From NCBI RefSeq assembly GCF_900141985.1, contig NZ_FQZK01000009.1, positions 124,001 to 188,000 on the forward strand: a DNA stretch of 64,000 nt. Reading direction: 5' to 3'. Source of the DNA: Nocardiopsis flavescens. Its GTDB lineage: Bacteria > Actinomycetota > Actinomycetes > Streptosporangiales > Streptosporangiaceae. Shown in pieces: positions 53,020 through 63,414 of the stretch (the first letter of the stretch is position 1; every line of letters begins with the position of its first letter). The position numbers and the translations under genes are program-made. The notes below the pieces were generated by a model. That model was given only the letters and a program-made list of their open reading frames with translations. It was not told the origin of the DNA and did no database searches.

Positions 53020-53871
53020 ATGGACCACTTCGTCGACCTGACCCTGGGCGGACTGGCGTCCGGTGCGGTCTACGCCGCCCTGGCGCTGTCACTGGTCATC
53101 ATCTACCAGGCGACCCGCCTGGTGAACTTCGCCCAGCCCGCCCTGGCGCTGGTCGCGGTCTACACCGCCGCCACCGTCGCGCCGCTCACCGGCTCCTACT
53201 GGCTCGGCTTCGCCGCCGCCCTCACCGCGGGCACCGCCGCGGGCGCCCTGGTGGAGCGGTTCGTCGTCCGCCCCATCGCCCGGGTCTCCCGGCTCAACGG
53301 GATCATCGTCACCCTGGGCCTGCTCCTGGTCGCCCAGGGCGGGGTCGGCATGGTCTGGGGCAACGACCAGCACGGGTTCCGGTACGCCTTCGACTTCGTG
53401 GGGAGGCCGTCCCCGGCGGACGTGTTCGCCCTGGCCTCGGTGGCCGCGGTCGCCGTGCTGCTGTTCTGCCTGTACCGCCACACCCCGCTGGGGCTGCGCA
53501 TGCGCGCCGCGGCGCTCCACCCCGAGGCGGCCCGGCTCAGCGGTGTGAGGGCGGGGCTGATGCTCACCGCGGGGTGGGCGATCTCCGCGCTCATCGCCTC
53601 CCTGGCGGGCATGCTGGCCGGCCCCCCGTTCATCTCGCCGAACGTGTTCGACGCCGTCTTCGTCTACGGCATCACGGCGGCCGTGGTCGGCGGCCTGGAC
53701 AACCCGTTCGGGGCGGTCGTCGGCGGCCTGCTCGTCGGCCTCGGCATGTCCTACGTGTCCGGTTACGCCGGTCCCGAGCTGGCCACCCTCACCGCCCTCG
53801 CCCTCGTCGTCCTCGTGCTCAGCGTGCGCCCCGACGGCATCCTGTCCCGCCCGGCCGCGCGAAAGGTGTAG
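53020..53871 (+). CDS. livH: ABC transporter permease LivH
   Basis: A 283-aa permease with about eight membrane helices and LivH landmarks: LGGLASGAVYAALALSLVII at the N-terminus, RFVVRPIARVSRLNGIIVTLG, and the cytoplasmic EAARLSGV loop that contacts the ATPase. It ends with GLGMSYVSGYAGPELATLT. livM begins 2 nt after its stop. Confidence 0.88.
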   Translation: MDHFVDLTLGGLASGAVYAALALSLVIIYQATRLVNFAQPALALVAVYTAATVAPLTGSYWLGFAAALTAGTAAGALVERFVVRPIARVSRLNGIIVTLGLLLVAQGGVGMVWGNDQHGFRYAFDFVGRPSPADVFALASVAAVAVLLFCLYRHTPLGLRMRAAALHPEAARLSGVRAGLMLTAGWAISALIASLAGMLAGPPFISPNVFDAVFVYGITAAVVGGLDNPFGAVVGGLLVGLGMSYVSGYAGPELATLTALALVVLVLSVRPDGILSRPAARKV

Positions 53872-53873
53872 CC

Positions 53874-54929
53874 ATGTCCACGTCCGCCACCGAGCGCGAA
53901 CCCCGTACGGCCGGCGGCCCGGCGCGCCGCCGCGTCGACCTGCCGTCCCCGCTGCGCCACCTCCTCCTGGCCGCCCTGGCGCTGGCCGCCGTCGCCGGGC
54001 TGCTCCTGGTGACCGGCGACCTCACCGCGCTGCGGCTGGCCGCCGTCGGCTACACGATGCTGGCCGTCGCCGGGCTCCAGCTGCTCGTCGGCGGCAGCGG
54101 CCAGGTGTCGCTGGGCCACGGCGCGTTCATGATGATCGGCGCGTACACGATGGCGCTGCTGGTCCTGCGCCTGCCGATGCTGCCGCTGGCCGGGAACCTC
54201 GTCGCCGTGGTGGCCGTGGCCACCGTCGCGGGCGTCGCCGTGGGCGCCGCCACCGCGCGGCTGCACGGCCCCTACCTGGCCGGCGCCACGCTCATCCTCG
54301 CCGTCGGCCTGCCCGGCCTGACGCACCGCTACCACGAGGTCCTCGGCGGCAGCAACGGCCTCACCGTGCGCACCGCCGGTGCCCCTCCGTTCCTCCAGGG
54401 GCTGGTGTCCGGGAGCGAGTGGAAGGCGCTGGTGGTGTGGACGGCCGTCGTCCTGGGCCTGGCGGTGCTGGCGACGGTCTCCACGGGCCGGCTCGGCCGC
54501 CGCATGCGGGCCGTCCGGGACGACGAGACCGCCGCCGCGATGTCCGGGATCCCGGTCGGGGCCACCAAGGTCACCGCGTTCGTCGTCGCCTCCGCCGCCG
54601 GGGGCCTGGCGGGCGGGCTCCAGGTGTACGTCCTGGGCACCGCCACCCCGAGCATGTTCACCCTCTCCCTCTCCCTGACCCTGCTCGCGGCCCTGGTCCT
54701 GGGCGGCATCGGCAGCATGTGGGGCGCCCTGTGGGCGGCCCTGGCCGTGGTCTACCTGGAGATCTGGCTCTCGGACGCCGTCCGCGCGTTCGAGCTCGGC
54801 AAGGACGTGGAGAACAACCTGCCGATCGTCCTGTTCGGCGTGCTGCTCATCCTCGTCCTGCGGTTCCAGCCCCTGGGGCTGCACGGCATCCTCCAGCGGC
54901 TGCGCGCGCTCCTGCGCCGCGCCCGCTGA
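53874..54929 (+). CDS. livM: ABC transporter permease LivM
   Basis: A 351-aa second permease: N-terminal cytoplasmic tail, then about nine helices with GGSGQVSLGHGAFMMIGAYT and the coupling loop RAVRDDETAAAMSGIPV, both LivM signatures, and VLGGIGSMWGALWAA near the end. It pairs with LivH. Confidence 0.88.
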   Translation: MSTSATEREPRTAGGPARRRVDLPSPLRHLLLAALALAAVAGLLLVTGDLTALRLAAVGYTMLAVAGLQLLVGGSGQVSLGHGAFMMIGAYTMALLVLRLPMLPLAGNLVAVVAVATVAGVAVGAATARLHGPYLAGATLILAVGLPGLTHRYHEVLGGSNGLTVRTAGAPPFLQGLVSGSEWKALVVWTAVVLGLAVLATVSTGRLGRRMRAVRDDETAAAMSGIPVGATKVTAFVVASAAGGLAGGLQVYVLGTATPSMFTLSLSLTLLAALVLGGIGSMWGALWAALAVVYLEIWLSDAVRAFELGKDVENNLPIVLFGVLLILVLRFQPLGLHGILQRLRALLRRAR

Positions 54930-54976
54930 CCCGCACCCCCCTCCCGCACCGCACCCCCCACCCGAAGGAGAACACC

Positions 54977-56308
54977 GTGCGCACCACGACGAACACGGCG
55001 AGACGAGGCCCCCTGGCGGCCCTGCTCGCCCTGGCACTGGCGGCCACCGGCTGCACCGGGGCCGGCGAGGTCGCCGAGACGGACGGCCCGGACCTGTCCG
55101 TGTCCCCCGGGGTGACCGACGACGCCGTTGTCATCGGCACCCACCAGCCCCTCACCGGCCCCGCCGCGGCGGGCTACATGTCCATCTCCCGCGGCGCCGC
55201 CGCCGTCTTCGACCACGTCAACGAGCAGGGCGGCATCCACGGGCGGCTGATCGACTACCGGGTCGAGGACGACGGCTACGACCCTGCCCGGACCATCGAC
55301 GTCACCCGCGAACTGGTCATCGAGGACGAGATCTTCGCGATGTTCGGCGGTCTGGGGACCCCCACCCACGGCGGCGTCATCGACTACCTCAACGACGAGG
55401 GCGTCCCCGACGTGTTCCCGGCCTCGGGGGCCCTGGCCTGGAACAACACCGAAGAGCACCCCCTCACGTACGGCTGGCAGGTGGACTACACCAAGGAGGC
55501 CAAGATCCAGGGGCAGTACATCGTCGAGAACTTCCCCGGACAGGACGTCGGCTACCTGTTCCAGAACGACGACGTCGGCGAGGACTCCCAGGAGGGACTG
55601 GACCAGTACCTCACCGACGAGGTGGTCACCCGCCAGCACTACGAGTCCGAGGTCACCGACCTGAGCGCCCAGGTCGCCGAGCTTAAGCGGTCCGGGGCCG
55701 AGGTCGTGGTCTGCTCCTGCATCCCGGCCTTCGTCGCCCTGGCCATGCTGGAGGCGGCGAGCACCGGATACGACCCCCAGTGGGTGGTCTCCAGCATCGG
55801 CGGCGACACCGCCACCCTCCAGGGGCTGCTGTCGGCGTTCACCGAGGACACCGACGCGGAGGGGGTGCCGGCCGACACCTTCCTGGACGGGATGCTCATC
55901 ACCAGCTACATGCCCCGGGTCGAGGACCCCGACGACGAGTGGGCGGCGTTCTTCATCGACCTCTACGAGGAGTACGGCGAGGGCGACCCCATGACCAACA
56001 CCCACATCTTCGGCATGACCCAGGCCGTCATGTTCGCCCAGGTCCTCATGTCCGCCGGGCCCGAGCTGGACCGCCAGGCGCTGGTCGACGCCCTGGAGGA
56101 GCAGGAGTGGCAGGGCCCCGGGTCGGTGCCGTTCTCCTCCTCCGGAGGCGACCACGGCGGCCACCAGGGCGCCTACGTCGTCCAGTACCGGGAGGGCGGG
56201 GCGGTCGAGATGATCCAGGGCCCCCGGGTCACCGACCGCGACGGCGGCCCCATCGAGGAGGTCGACTTCACCCCGCTGTCCCCGCAGGAGCTGGTCTTCC
56301 ACGACTGA
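54977..56308 (+). CDS. livK: ABC transporter substrate-binding lipoprotein LivK-type
   Basis: A 443-aa type I periplasmic-binding-fold protein. The signal peptide ends in an LAATGC lipobox-like site (Cys about residue 27), so it is a membrane-anchored lipoprotein. The mature part opens VVIGTHQPLTGPAAAGY and has EDDGYDPARTIDVTRELV, a LivK/amide-binding pattern. GTG 54977 follows GAAGGAG. The ligand is not predictable; the family includes receptors for amino acids, amides and aromatic acids. Confidence 0.87.
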   Translation: MRTTTNTARRGPLAALLALALAATGCTGAGEVAETDGPDLSVSPGVTDDAVVIGTHQPLTGPAAAGYMSISRGAAAVFDHVNEQGGIHGRLIDYRVEDDGYDPARTIDVTRELVIEDEIFAMFGGLGTPTHGGVIDYLNDEGVPDVFPASGALAWNNTEEHPLTYGWQVDYTKEAKIQGQYIVENFPGQDVGYLFQNDDVGEDSQEGLDQYLTDEVVTRQHYESEVTDLSAQVAELKRSGAEVVVCSCIPAFVALAMLEAASTGYDPQWVVSSIGGDTATLQGLLSAFTEDTDAEGVPADTFLDGMLITSYMPRVEDPDDEWAAFFIDLYEEYGEGDPMTNTHIFGMTQAVMFAQVLMSAGPELDRQALVDALEEQEWQGPGSVPFSSSGGDHGGHQGAYVVQYREGGAVEMIQGPRVTDRDGGPIEEVDFTPLSPQELVFHD

Positions 56309-56357
56309 CCGCTCATACCCGCGGCGGCCCTCCCGGTCCGCCGCGCCGGTCCGGCGG

Positions 56358-56403
56358 GACGGGGCGGCGCCCCGGGGAGCGGTCCCCGGTCCGCCGCCCC
56401 GTC
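56358..56403. terminator. Bidirectional terminator between liv operon and cutinase
   Basis: GACGGGGCGGCG (56358-56369) is exactly complementary to CGCCGCCCCGTC (56392-56403), between two convergent genes. Confidence 0.65.
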
Positions 56404-56409
56404 CGCGGG

Positions 56410-57339
56410 TCAGGAACCGTGCGGGCAGGAGTCGCGGTAGTCGGAGAAGTCGGTGCCGATCCCGGTCCGCGGCGGCGGGCACAGGAACTGCTCGTAGCGG
56501 GTGTCGTCGTCGACGAACCGCTTGAGCCAGGAGATCGAGTAGCGGGCGATCGTGGTGTTGGAGATGTTCGGGGCGAAGTGGCTCGCCCCGCGCAGCTCCA
56601 GGTAGGCCCGGTCCAGGGAGGAGGGCAGGCTCTCGTAGAACGGGATGGAGTGGGTGCGCACCGAGGCGACGGAGTCGTTCTCCGCGCCGATGACGAGGGT
56701 GGGCACCTGGAGCGAGGACCAGCGCTTCTGGGTGTGCCAGGGGGTCAGCGGGATCGCCGCCCGCAGCTCGGGGCGGTCCTCGGCGACGGCGAGGGTGCCC
56801 CCGCCGCCCATGGAGTGCCCCATCACGGCGAGCCGGGAGCCGTCCACCCGGTCGGCGACCCGGCTGTCCTCGACCAGGTAGTCCAGGGCGGCGTCGAGCT
56901 GTCGGCCGCGGCTGTCGGGCTGGTCCACGCGGGTGATGGTGTCGATGGTGAACACCACGAAGCCCTGGGACGCGATCCGGTGCCCGTACCAGGACATGGA
57001 CGATTGGTCGGCGGTGTAGCCGGGGGCGATGACCACGCCGCCGAAGGTGCCCTCGCCGCGGTCGGTCGGGTAGTAGATGGTGCCGCCGCCGAACCCGCTC
57101 ACCAGGGAGGAGACGGAGACGGTGTCGGTGGAGAAGTGCCCGCGTACCGCGGTGACGCTCTGCTCGGTGGGGGCGGGCCCGCGCTCGTGGGGGTTGGCGG
57201 CGTGGGCGGGGGCGGCGGCGCCGACCGACAGGCCCACGGCCATCAGTACGGCGGTGGCCGCCCGGGCCAGGCGGGAACGGGATCGGGGGGCGGACACGGG
57301 GAAGGACCCGATATCCGTGCGGGGGGTCTTCGTGTGCAC
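56410..57339 (-). CDS. Secreted cutinase / polyester hydrolase (Thermobifida type)
   Basis: A 309-aa secreted esterase: signal peptide residues 1-~43 ending AHA, then a mature domain starting [15 protein letters not shown], very like Thermobifida cutinases. The nucleophile Ser is in GHSMGGGG, the acid in [10 protein letters not shown] and His in GASHFAPN; Cys in FLCPPP and DSCPHG form the family's C-terminal disulfide. These enzymes hydrolyse cutin and can act on synthetic polyesters such as PET; activity here is inferred from family. GTG 57339 follows AAGG. Confidence 0.9.
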   Translation of the reverse strand: MHTKTPRTDIGSFPVSAPRSRSRLARAATAVLMAVGLSVGAAAPAHAANPHERGPAPTEQSVTAVRGHFSTDTVSVSSLVSGFGGGTIYYPTDRGEGTFGGVVIAPGYTADQSSMSWYGHRIASQGFVVFTIDTITRVDQPDSRGRQLDAALDYLVEDSRVADRVDGSRLAVMGHSMGGGGTLAVAEDRPELRAAIPLTPWHTQKRWSSLQVPTLVIGAENDSVASVRTHSIPFYESLPSSLDRAYLELRGASHFAPNISNTTIARYSISWLKRFVDDDTRYEQFLCPPPRTGIGTDFSDYRDSCPHGS

Positions 57340-57543
57340 TTCGTACCTTTTCTGCGGGAATCCGCATGCGGAAATGCGAATCCGGGGGGAGCGCGCCTTG
57401 CGCGGCGCGCGGGGAAAGGGATCGCGTCCCGGTCGGAAGCGGGTTCCTCGGTCGTTCCGGGCGTCCTCCCGCTTTTCACTATCGTGTCGATCAGGTGAAC
57501 GCGCATCCGTGGGATCACCGGTCGTGACCGCCGCGTCGCGGAA

Positions 57544-57570
57544 CGGCCCCGGAGCGGTGCTCCGGGGCCG
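57544..57570 (-). terminator. Terminator of the P450 gene
   Basis: CGGCCCCGGAGC and its exact complement flank a 3-nt loop, 24 nt beyond the minus-strand stop. Confidence 0.7.
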
Positions 57571-57593
57571 GGGGCGGGCGGGGGAGGCGGCGG

Positions 57594-58985
57594 TCAGCCG
57601 CGCAGGGAGCGCCACCAGGTGAACAGCCGCCCGAGGAGGTCTTCGGCCCGGTCCGGCGGCTCCTCCCCGGAGCCCGGGGAGCCGTCCGCGGCCGAGGGGT
57701 CGGCCGCGTACGGGTCCGGCGCGGCGGGCGGGCGCGGTCGCGGTTCGCCCGGGGCGAACACCACGGGCAGGGCGGACAGCCCGCGCACGAACGGGGACGG
57801 CACCCGGCGCAGCCGCTCCGGGTCCACCGCCGGGCGCAGGCCCGCCAGCCGCTCGTGCAGGGCGGTCACACCCGTCGCGGCGACCAGCCGGGCCAGCTCG
57901 CGGGACGGACAGGCGTGCGGGCCCGCGCCGAACATCAGGTGCGCCCGGGCCCCGCTCACCACTCCGGTGTCCTCGCGCCCGCGCTGCACCGCCGGGTCGC
58001 GGTGCGCCGGGTCGAAGCCGATCAGCAGCGCGTCCCCCGCCCGGATCTCCGTACCGCCGATCCGGACGTCCTGGAGCGCGAACCGGGCCGGCAGCACTTG
58101 GAAGGGCGTGTCCGTCCACATGACGTGGTCCAGCAGTTCCCGGATGGTGAGCCGGGCGTCGGCGTGGGCCGCCCTGATGCGCTCGTCGGTGAGCAGTGTG
58201 CGCATGGTGTTGCCGATGAGGTGCGTGGTCGGCTGGTGGCCCGCGCTGTTCATCAGCGCCGCCTGGTGTGCCACCTCGTGGTCGCTCAGCCCGTTGGCGT
58301 GCTCCAGCATCCACGAGGCCAGGTCGTTCCCCGGCGTCCTGCGCTTGCGGGCCACCAGGCCCGCGAAGTACTGGTGTATGCGGATGACCGCCTCCTCGCC
58401 CCGCCGGGCGTCGTCCCCGAAGATGATCCCGGTGAGGTCGCCCAGCATGTGCCCGTAGCCGTCGGGCAGCCCGTACAGGCGGTTGAGCACCAGGACCGGG
58501 AGCGGGTCGGCGAAGTCTTTGATGAGGTCGGCCTCGCCGTCGGCGATGAAGGTGTCGATGAGGTCGTCGGCGATCCGCCGCACGTCGCGGGCGGTCGCCG
58601 CCATGTCCACCCGGGACAGGGCGGACACGACCGGTGCGCGCAGCCGGGTGTGCTCGGCGCCGTCGGCGTACAGGACGTTGGGCCGCCAGGACAGCGCGGG
58701 CCGGGCCGAGGACGGGTCGACCCGTCCCTCGACCACCTCGCGCCAGCGCCGGGTGTCCCGGGAGAACAGGTGCGGGTTCTGGAGGACCGTGAGGTTCTCG
58801 TGGTAGCCCAGCAGCAGCCAGGCGCGGATCCCCGGCTCCAGCTCCACCGGGGCCACCGGGCCGTGGCGTTCGCGCAGCTCGTCCCAGAGGGAGTCGCGCC
58901 CGGTGTCCGGGGTGGGGCCGTAGAAGCGCGGGGGGCCGGGCGGCCGGCCGCAGGGGGGAGGTCCGTCGGAGGAACGGGTGGTCAT
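57594..58985 (-). CDS. Cytochrome P450, conservon type, lacking EXXR
   Basis: A 463-aa P450. The opening PPRFYGP and [12 protein letters not shown] resemble the P450s of Streptomyces conservons (cvn clusters). The I-helix shows [11 protein letters not shown]. The heme-binding loop [17 protein letters not shown] has the proximal Cys. The K-helix that should carry EXXR reads [11 protein letters not shown], so the Arg is missing, as described for CYP157-type enzymes. A ~50-residue Pro/acidic tail follows. The roadblock, GTPase and histidine-kinase-like conservon genes are not adjacent. The ATG at 58985 is preferred over an in-frame start at 59051. Confidence 0.85.
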   Translation of the reverse strand: MTTRSSDGPPPCGRPPGPPRFYGPTPDTGRDSLWDELRERHGPVAPVELEPGIRAWLLLGYHENLTVLQNPHLFSRDTRRWREVVEGRVDPSSARPALSWRPNVLYADGAEHTRLRAPVVSALSRVDMAATARDVRRIADDLIDTFIADGEADLIKDFADPLPVLVLNRLYGLPDGYGHMLGDLTGIIFGDDARRGEEAVIRIHQYFAGLVARKRRTPGNDLASWMLEHANGLSDHEVAHQAALMNSAGHQPTTHLIGNTMRTLLTDERIRAAHADARLTIRELLDHVMWTDTPFQVLPARFALQDVRIGGTEIRAGDALLIGFDPAHRDPAVQRGREDTGVVSGARAHLMFGAGPHACPSRELARLVAATGVTALHERLAGLRPAVDPERLRRVPSPFVRGLSALPVVFAPGEPRPRPPAAPDPYAADPSAADGSPGSGEEPPDRAEDLLGRLFTWWRSLRG

Positions 58986-59243
58986 CGGGTGCGCGGTGCC
59001 CGCGGAGGCAGGGGCCGCTTCCCTCCCTTCGGGAACGGGGTGTGCGTGCACGGTGCAGGGACGCGGGAACGGCGCGAACGCGGGCGGTGCCGGAGCGCGG
59101 GGCGTTCCGATGGCGGGGAGGGGCGGCCGACGGCCTGAGCGTGAATTCTAAGAGCCCCGGGCGGACTTTTTCAATGACTTCGGAGAAATGCGTCCGCCAG
59201 GGCGGGGCATTCTTTGTCCGAAGGCATGGAATATGACGAAAAA

Positions 59244-59272
59244 GACCTTTCGCATCAATGGCATGAAAGGTC
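59244..59272. promoter_or_regulatory. Inverted repeat upstream of the SWIM/MoxR operon
   Basis: GACCTTTC (59244-59251) and GAAAGGTC (59265-59272) are exact complements 13 nt apart, in a locally AT-rich stretch about 115 nt before the first gene. It is a candidate operator for this operon. Confidence 0.5.
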
Positions 59273-59387
59273 GCCGGGGGGCTGCGCCGGGTGCAGCATG
59301 GCACGCCGCGGCGACAATCCGGTGTACCCTCTCCGGGGCGTTCTCGGGCGGCTCGTTTTGTCGGTGTCGCCCCGTAGTGTTCTTGTT

Positions 59388-60713
59388 GTGAGCGACCGAT
59401 GGAGTATCGACGACGTATGGGCCGTCGCCCCGGACGCCGCGTCCCGCAAAGCCGCCGTCAAGGTGGCCAAAGCGGCGTCGTGGCCCCAGCGGGGGGCGGT
59501 CGCCGCGCCCGCAGGGGGCGCCTCCGCCGTGTGGGGCGAGTGCCAGGGCAGCGGCTCCAAGCCCTACCTGGCCGCCGTCCACCTGGACGGCGGCACCGGC
59601 CCGGCCTACAAGTGCAGCTGCCCCAGCCGCAAGATCCCCTGCAAGCACATCCTGGGGCTGCTCGCCCTGTGGGCGCAGGGCGAGGTCGGCGACCGCGAGG
59701 ACAAGCCCTCCTGGGTGGGCTCCTGGCTGGACGGCCGGGCCGCCCGGCAGGCGCGCGCCGCGGACCCCGCCGGCGCCGCCCCCGCCGACCCGGCCAAGGC
59801 CGCCGCCACCCTGCGCGCCCGGGAGGAGGCCGTCGACGCCGGGCTCGCCGAACTGCGCCTGTGGCTGCACGACCAGGTCGACGCCGGGCTCGCCGAGGTC
59901 CCCAAGATGGGCTACGACCACTGGGACCGGATGGCCAAGCGCCTCACCGACGCCAAGGCGCGCGGCGTCTCCGGCCTGGTCTCGCGGCTGCCGGCCGTGG
60001 CCCGGCAGGAGAACTGGCCCGAGCGCGTGCTGGAGCACCTGGGCATGGTCCACCTGCTCATCGACGGCTACCGGGCCGGCGACGCCCTGGGCGAGCGCAC
60101 CCGCGGCGCGGTCCGCTCCCGCGTCGGCATCACCCTCAAGGCCGAGGAGGTGCGGACCGCCGGCGAGCGCGTCGCGGACGTCTGGGCGGTGCTGGGCCGG
60201 CGCACCGTCCCCGGGGCCGAGGACGACATGACCGGACTGCGCGTGTGGCTGCGCGGCACCGAGACCGGCCGTACCGCCCTGGCCCTCAGCTTCGGCCGCG
60301 CCGAGCAGGCGCCCACCACCCCCTACCGGCTGGGCACCGCCGTCGAGGCCGAGCTGTCCTTCTACCCCGACGGCCACCGGGTCGTCCCGGACGCGGGCGC
60401 CGAGCGGCCCGGCACGGTCCCGCGGGGCACCGCGGTGGCCGCGGCGCTCGACTCCTACGCCGCCGTCCTCGCCGAGGACCCCTGGCGGGACACCTGGCCG
60501 CTGGTCCTGGCCGGCGTCGTCCCGGCCCGGGACGACCGCTGGTACCTGGCCGACAGCGCCGGCGACGCCCTGCCCCTGGCCACCGCCGCCCCCCGGCGCC
60601 TGCTCGCGGTCACCGGCGGACACCCCGCCACGGTCGCCGCCGAGTGGAACCCCCACGAAGGACTCACCCCCATCGCCGTATGGGACCGGACCGGAAAGGC
60701 GATCCCCCTGTGA
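59388..60713 (+). CDS. SWIM zinc-finger protein
   Basis: A 441-aa protein with a SWIM zinc-binding motif at ~85-105, [12 protein letters not shown] (CxCx6CxH). Around it is an N-terminal [16 protein letters not shown] start and a long helical and beta region without known catalytic residues. SWIM motifs bind DNA or protein. GTG 59388 has no ribosome site, but TAGTGT lies 8 nt upstream, so a leaderless transcript is possible. It opens a tightly coupled operon: the next gene overlaps by 4 bp. Confidence 0.82.
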   Translation: MSDRWSIDDVWAVAPDAASRKAAVKVAKAASWPQRGAVAAPAGGASAVWGECQGSGSKPYLAAVHLDGGTGPAYKCSCPSRKIPCKHILGLLALWAQGEVGDREDKPSWVGSWLDGRAARQARAADPAGAAPADPAKAAATLRAREEAVDAGLAELRLWLHDQVDAGLAEVPKMGYDHWDRMAKRLTDAKARGVSGLVSRLPAVARQENWPERVLEHLGMVHLLIDGYRAGDALGERTRGAVRSRVGITLKAEEVRTAGERVADVWAVLGRRTVPGAEDDMTGLRVWLRGTETGRTALALSFGRAEQAPTTPYRLGTAVEAELSFYPDGHRVVPDAGAERPGTVPRGTAVAAALDSYAAVLAEDPWRDTWPLVLAGVVPARDDRWYLADSAGDALPLATAAPRRLLAVTGGHPATVAAEWNPHEGLTPIAVWDRTGKAIPL

Positions 60714-62299
60714 CCACCTCCTCCCCGGACGCCGGGCGCACCGCCCCCGGCGACCCGGAGCCGGGCCGCGGCCCGGCACAGGGCCCCGACTCCTGGGACC
60801 TCCTCGTCTCCGCCGCGCTCGTGGGCACCGCCCGCCGCGCCGTTCCCGACACCCCCGACCTGCCCGCCACCGCCGAGACCGGGGGCGCCGCCGCCCTGCT
60901 CGACCGGGCGGCCCTGGCCACCGTCCGCCGCCTCGCCGGGTACACGCCCGCGCGCGCGGCACCCGTCTCCCCCGCCCCCGAGGCCGACCGGCCCGAGGCG
61001 GGGGGCCCGGCCGCGCGGCGGCTGGAGGCGGTCCTGGCCGACCGGTCGGGGCTGCTGCCGGAGTGGCTGGAGCTGGCCGCCGCCGCGGGGCTGCGCGTCC
61101 CCGCCGAGCACCTGCCCGCCCTGCTGGACCGCGGCGCGCACGACAGCTCCCTGCGCCCCGCGGTCGCCGCCGCGGCCGGTGCGCGCGGCCTCTGGCTGGC
61201 CGGGTTCGACCCCGACTGGTCGTACCTGCTCGCCGAGTCCGCCCCCGAGGACGTGTTCGACGAGCAGGCGTGGCTGTACGGCACCGAGGGCGAGCGCCGC
61301 CGCATGCTCGGCGCGCTGCGCGCCGCCGACCCCGCCCGGGGACGCGAACTCCTCGCCTCCGTCTGGCCCGACCTGCGCAAGGCCGAACTGCGCCGCCGCC
61401 TCCTGGAGGCGATGGGGACCGGCCTGGGCCCCGACGACGCCGGACTGCTGGAGACCGCCCTCGACGACAAGGGCGCCAACGTGCGCGGCCTGGCGCTGTC
61501 CCTGCTCACCCGGCTGCCCCGCTGCGCCCACGCCGACCGGCTGCGCGACCACGTGCGGGCCCACGCCCGCCCCGGACCCGAGGACACCGTCGTCGTCACC
61601 CCCGTCGGCGCCGACGAGGCCGGCCTGCTGCGCGACCTCGCCCTGGCCCGGCCCTCCGGCGCGGTCGGCCGCCGCGAGCGCGCCGAGTACCTGTGGACGC
61701 TCGTCACCCGCGCCCCGCTCGACGTGTGGACCGGCCTGCTGGGCACCGACCCCGCCGGAGTCCTGGAGCGGGTCTCCCGCTCCGACGACGAGGAGCTGCA
61801 CGACGCCCTGATCAACGCCATCGGCGTCCAGGAGGACGGGGAGTGGGCCCGTGCGGCCCTCGGCATGCTGGAGGGCAAGGTGACCGACCGCATGCTCAGC
61901 GCGGCCCGCAGCCGCCGCCCCCTCCAGCTCGAACCGCTGCTGCGGGTCCTGCCCGCCCGGGAGCGCTGCTCCCTGGCGGAGCGCTCCTTCGGCCCCCGCA
62001 CCAACACCCGCGACGTGCGGTCGCTGCTCCACGCGGTCCCCGGACCGTGGACGGCGAGCCTCGCGCACCGCGTCGCCGACCGCCTCGGCGGCAAGGGCTG
62101 GGACCGCGACCACGGCGGCTACCGGTCCGTGTGCGACCTCCTCGCCGAGCGCACACCCCCCGAACTCGTCCACGAACTGCCGCAGGAGACCCCGTCCCTG
62201 GCAGCCGTCGGCGGCCCCGACGGCACCGGCGACTCCGCCTACCGGAGCCTGCTCGGCACCCTCCGCTTCCGCCTCGACATGCACAAGGAGCTCGCGTGA
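60710..62299 (+). CDS. DUF5691 family protein
   Basis: A 529-aa soluble helical protein, Ala/Leu/Arg-rich, with repeated HEAT-like pairs (for example DKGANVRGLALSLLTRLPR). It matches the DUF5691 proteins encoded between SWIM and MoxR genes in actinomycetes: WDLLVSAALVGTARRAVP near the start is the family opening. No catalytic motif is seen. It overlaps both neighbours by 4 bp (GTGA), so stoichiometric expression is likely. Confidence 0.75.
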   Translation: MTTSSPDAGRTAPGDPEPGRGPAQGPDSWDLLVSAALVGTARRAVPDTPDLPATAETGGAAALLDRAALATVRRLAGYTPARAAPVSPAPEADRPEAGGPAARRLEAVLADRSGLLPEWLELAAAAGLRVPAEHLPALLDRGAHDSSLRPAVAAAAGARGLWLAGFDPDWSYLLAESAPEDVFDEQAWLYGTEGERRRMLGALRAADPARGRELLASVWPDLRKAELRRRLLEAMGTGLGPDDAGLLETALDDKGANVRGLALSLLTRLPRCAHADRLRDHVRAHARPGPEDTVVVTPVGADEAGLLRDLALARPSGAVGRRERAEYLWTLVTRAPLDVWTGLLGTDPAGVLERVSRSDDEELHDALINAIGVQEDGEWARAALGMLEGKVTDRMLSAARSRRPLQLEPLLRVLPARERCSLAERSFGPRTNTRDVRSLLHAVPGPWTASLAHRVADRLGGKGWDRDHGGYRSVCDLLAERTPPELVHELPQETPSLAAVGGPDGTGDSAYRSLLGTLRFRLDMHKELA

Positions 62300-63414
62300 C
62301 CACCTCCTCCGCCCCCTCTCTCTCCACCGACGCCGCCCAGGCGCTGCGCCCCCACGCGGAGCAGACCTACGCCACCGAGCTGGAGGCGCTGGCCAAGGCG
62401 GACGACCGCCGGCGCCCCCCGGGCTGGCGGCTCTCCCCCTGGGCGGTGACGCAGTACCTCCTGGGCGCCACCCTGGACGACGGCACCGAGATCACCCCCA
62501 AGTACATCGGCGCCCGCCGCGTCGTCGAGGTCGCCGTGGCGACCCTGGCCACCGACCGCGCGCTGCTGCTGATCGGCGTTCCCGGCACCGCCAAGACCTG
62601 GCTCTCGGAGCACCTGACCGCCGCGGTCTCCGGCGACTCCACCCTCCTGGTCCAGGGCACCGCGGGCACCTCCGAGGACGCCGTCCGGTACGGCTGGAAC
62701 TACGCCCGGCTGCTCGCGGAGGGCCCCTCCCGGGAGGCGCTGGTCCCCAGCCCCGTCATGACCGCCATGGCGCGCGGCTCCATCGGCCGCATCGAAGAGC
62801 TCACCCGCATGCCCTCCGACGTGCAGGACGGCCTCATCACCGTGCTGTCGGAGAAGGCGCTGCCGGTGCCCGAGCTGGGCATCGAGGTCCAGGCCCAGCG
62901 CGGCTTCAACATCATCGCCACCGCCAACGACCGCGACCGCGGCGTCAACGACCTGTCCAGCGCGCTGCGCCGCCGGTTCAACACGGTGGTGCTGCCGGTG
63001 CCCGACAGCGCCGAGGACGAGGTCCGCATCGTCACCCAGCGGGTGGAGCAGCTGGGCCGGTCGCTGGAGCTGCCCGAGGTCCCGGCCGGGCTGGACGAGA
63101 TCCGCCGGGTGGTCACCGTGTTCCGCGAGCTGCGGTCCGGCGTCACCGAGGACAACGGCACCAAGGTCAAGTCGCCCACGGGGACGCTGAGCACCGCCGA
63201 GGCGATCTCGGTGCTCACCAGCGGGATCGCGCTGGCGGCCCACTTCGGGGACGGGGTCCTGCGCCCCGCCGACGTCGCCGCCGGCATCCAGGGCGCCGTG
63301 GTCCAGGACCGGGTGTCCGACGGCGTCGTCTGGCGCGAGTACCTGGAGACCGTCGTCCGCGGCCGCGAGGGTTGGGGCGAGTTCTACCGCGCCTGCCGCG
63401 AGGTGGGCGCCTGA
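62296..63414 (+). CDS. MoxR-type AAA+ ATPase
   Basis: A 372-aa AAA+ ATPase of the MoxR group: Walker A GVPGTAKTWLSEHL (~95), a GTAGTSEDAVRYGWNYARL segment, the Walker B-like IGRIEELTRMP (Ile-Glu-Glu where Asp-Glu is usual), sensor 1 IIATANDRDRG, and the arginine finger region SSALRRRFN. MoxR ATPases usually work with VWA-domain proteins in chaperone-like or conflict systems. The VWA gene would lie beyond the window. Confidence 0.87.
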   Translation: MTTSSAPSLSTDAAQALRPHAEQTYATELEALAKADDRRRPPGWRLSPWAVTQYLLGATLDDGTEITPKYIGARRVVEVAVATLATDRALLLIGVPGTAKTWLSEHLTAAVSGDSTLLVQGTAGTSEDAVRYGWNYARLLAEGPSREALVPSPVMTAMARGSIGRIEELTRMPSDVQDGLITVLSEKALPVPELGIEVQAQRGFNIIATANDRDRGVNDLSSALRRRFNTVVLPVPDSAEDEVRIVTQRVEQLGRSLELPEVPAGLDEIRRVVTVFRELRSGVTEDNGTKVKSPTGTLSTAEAISVLTSGIALAAHFGDGVLRPADVAAGIQGAVVQDRVSDGVVWREYLETVVRGREGWGEFYRACREVGA

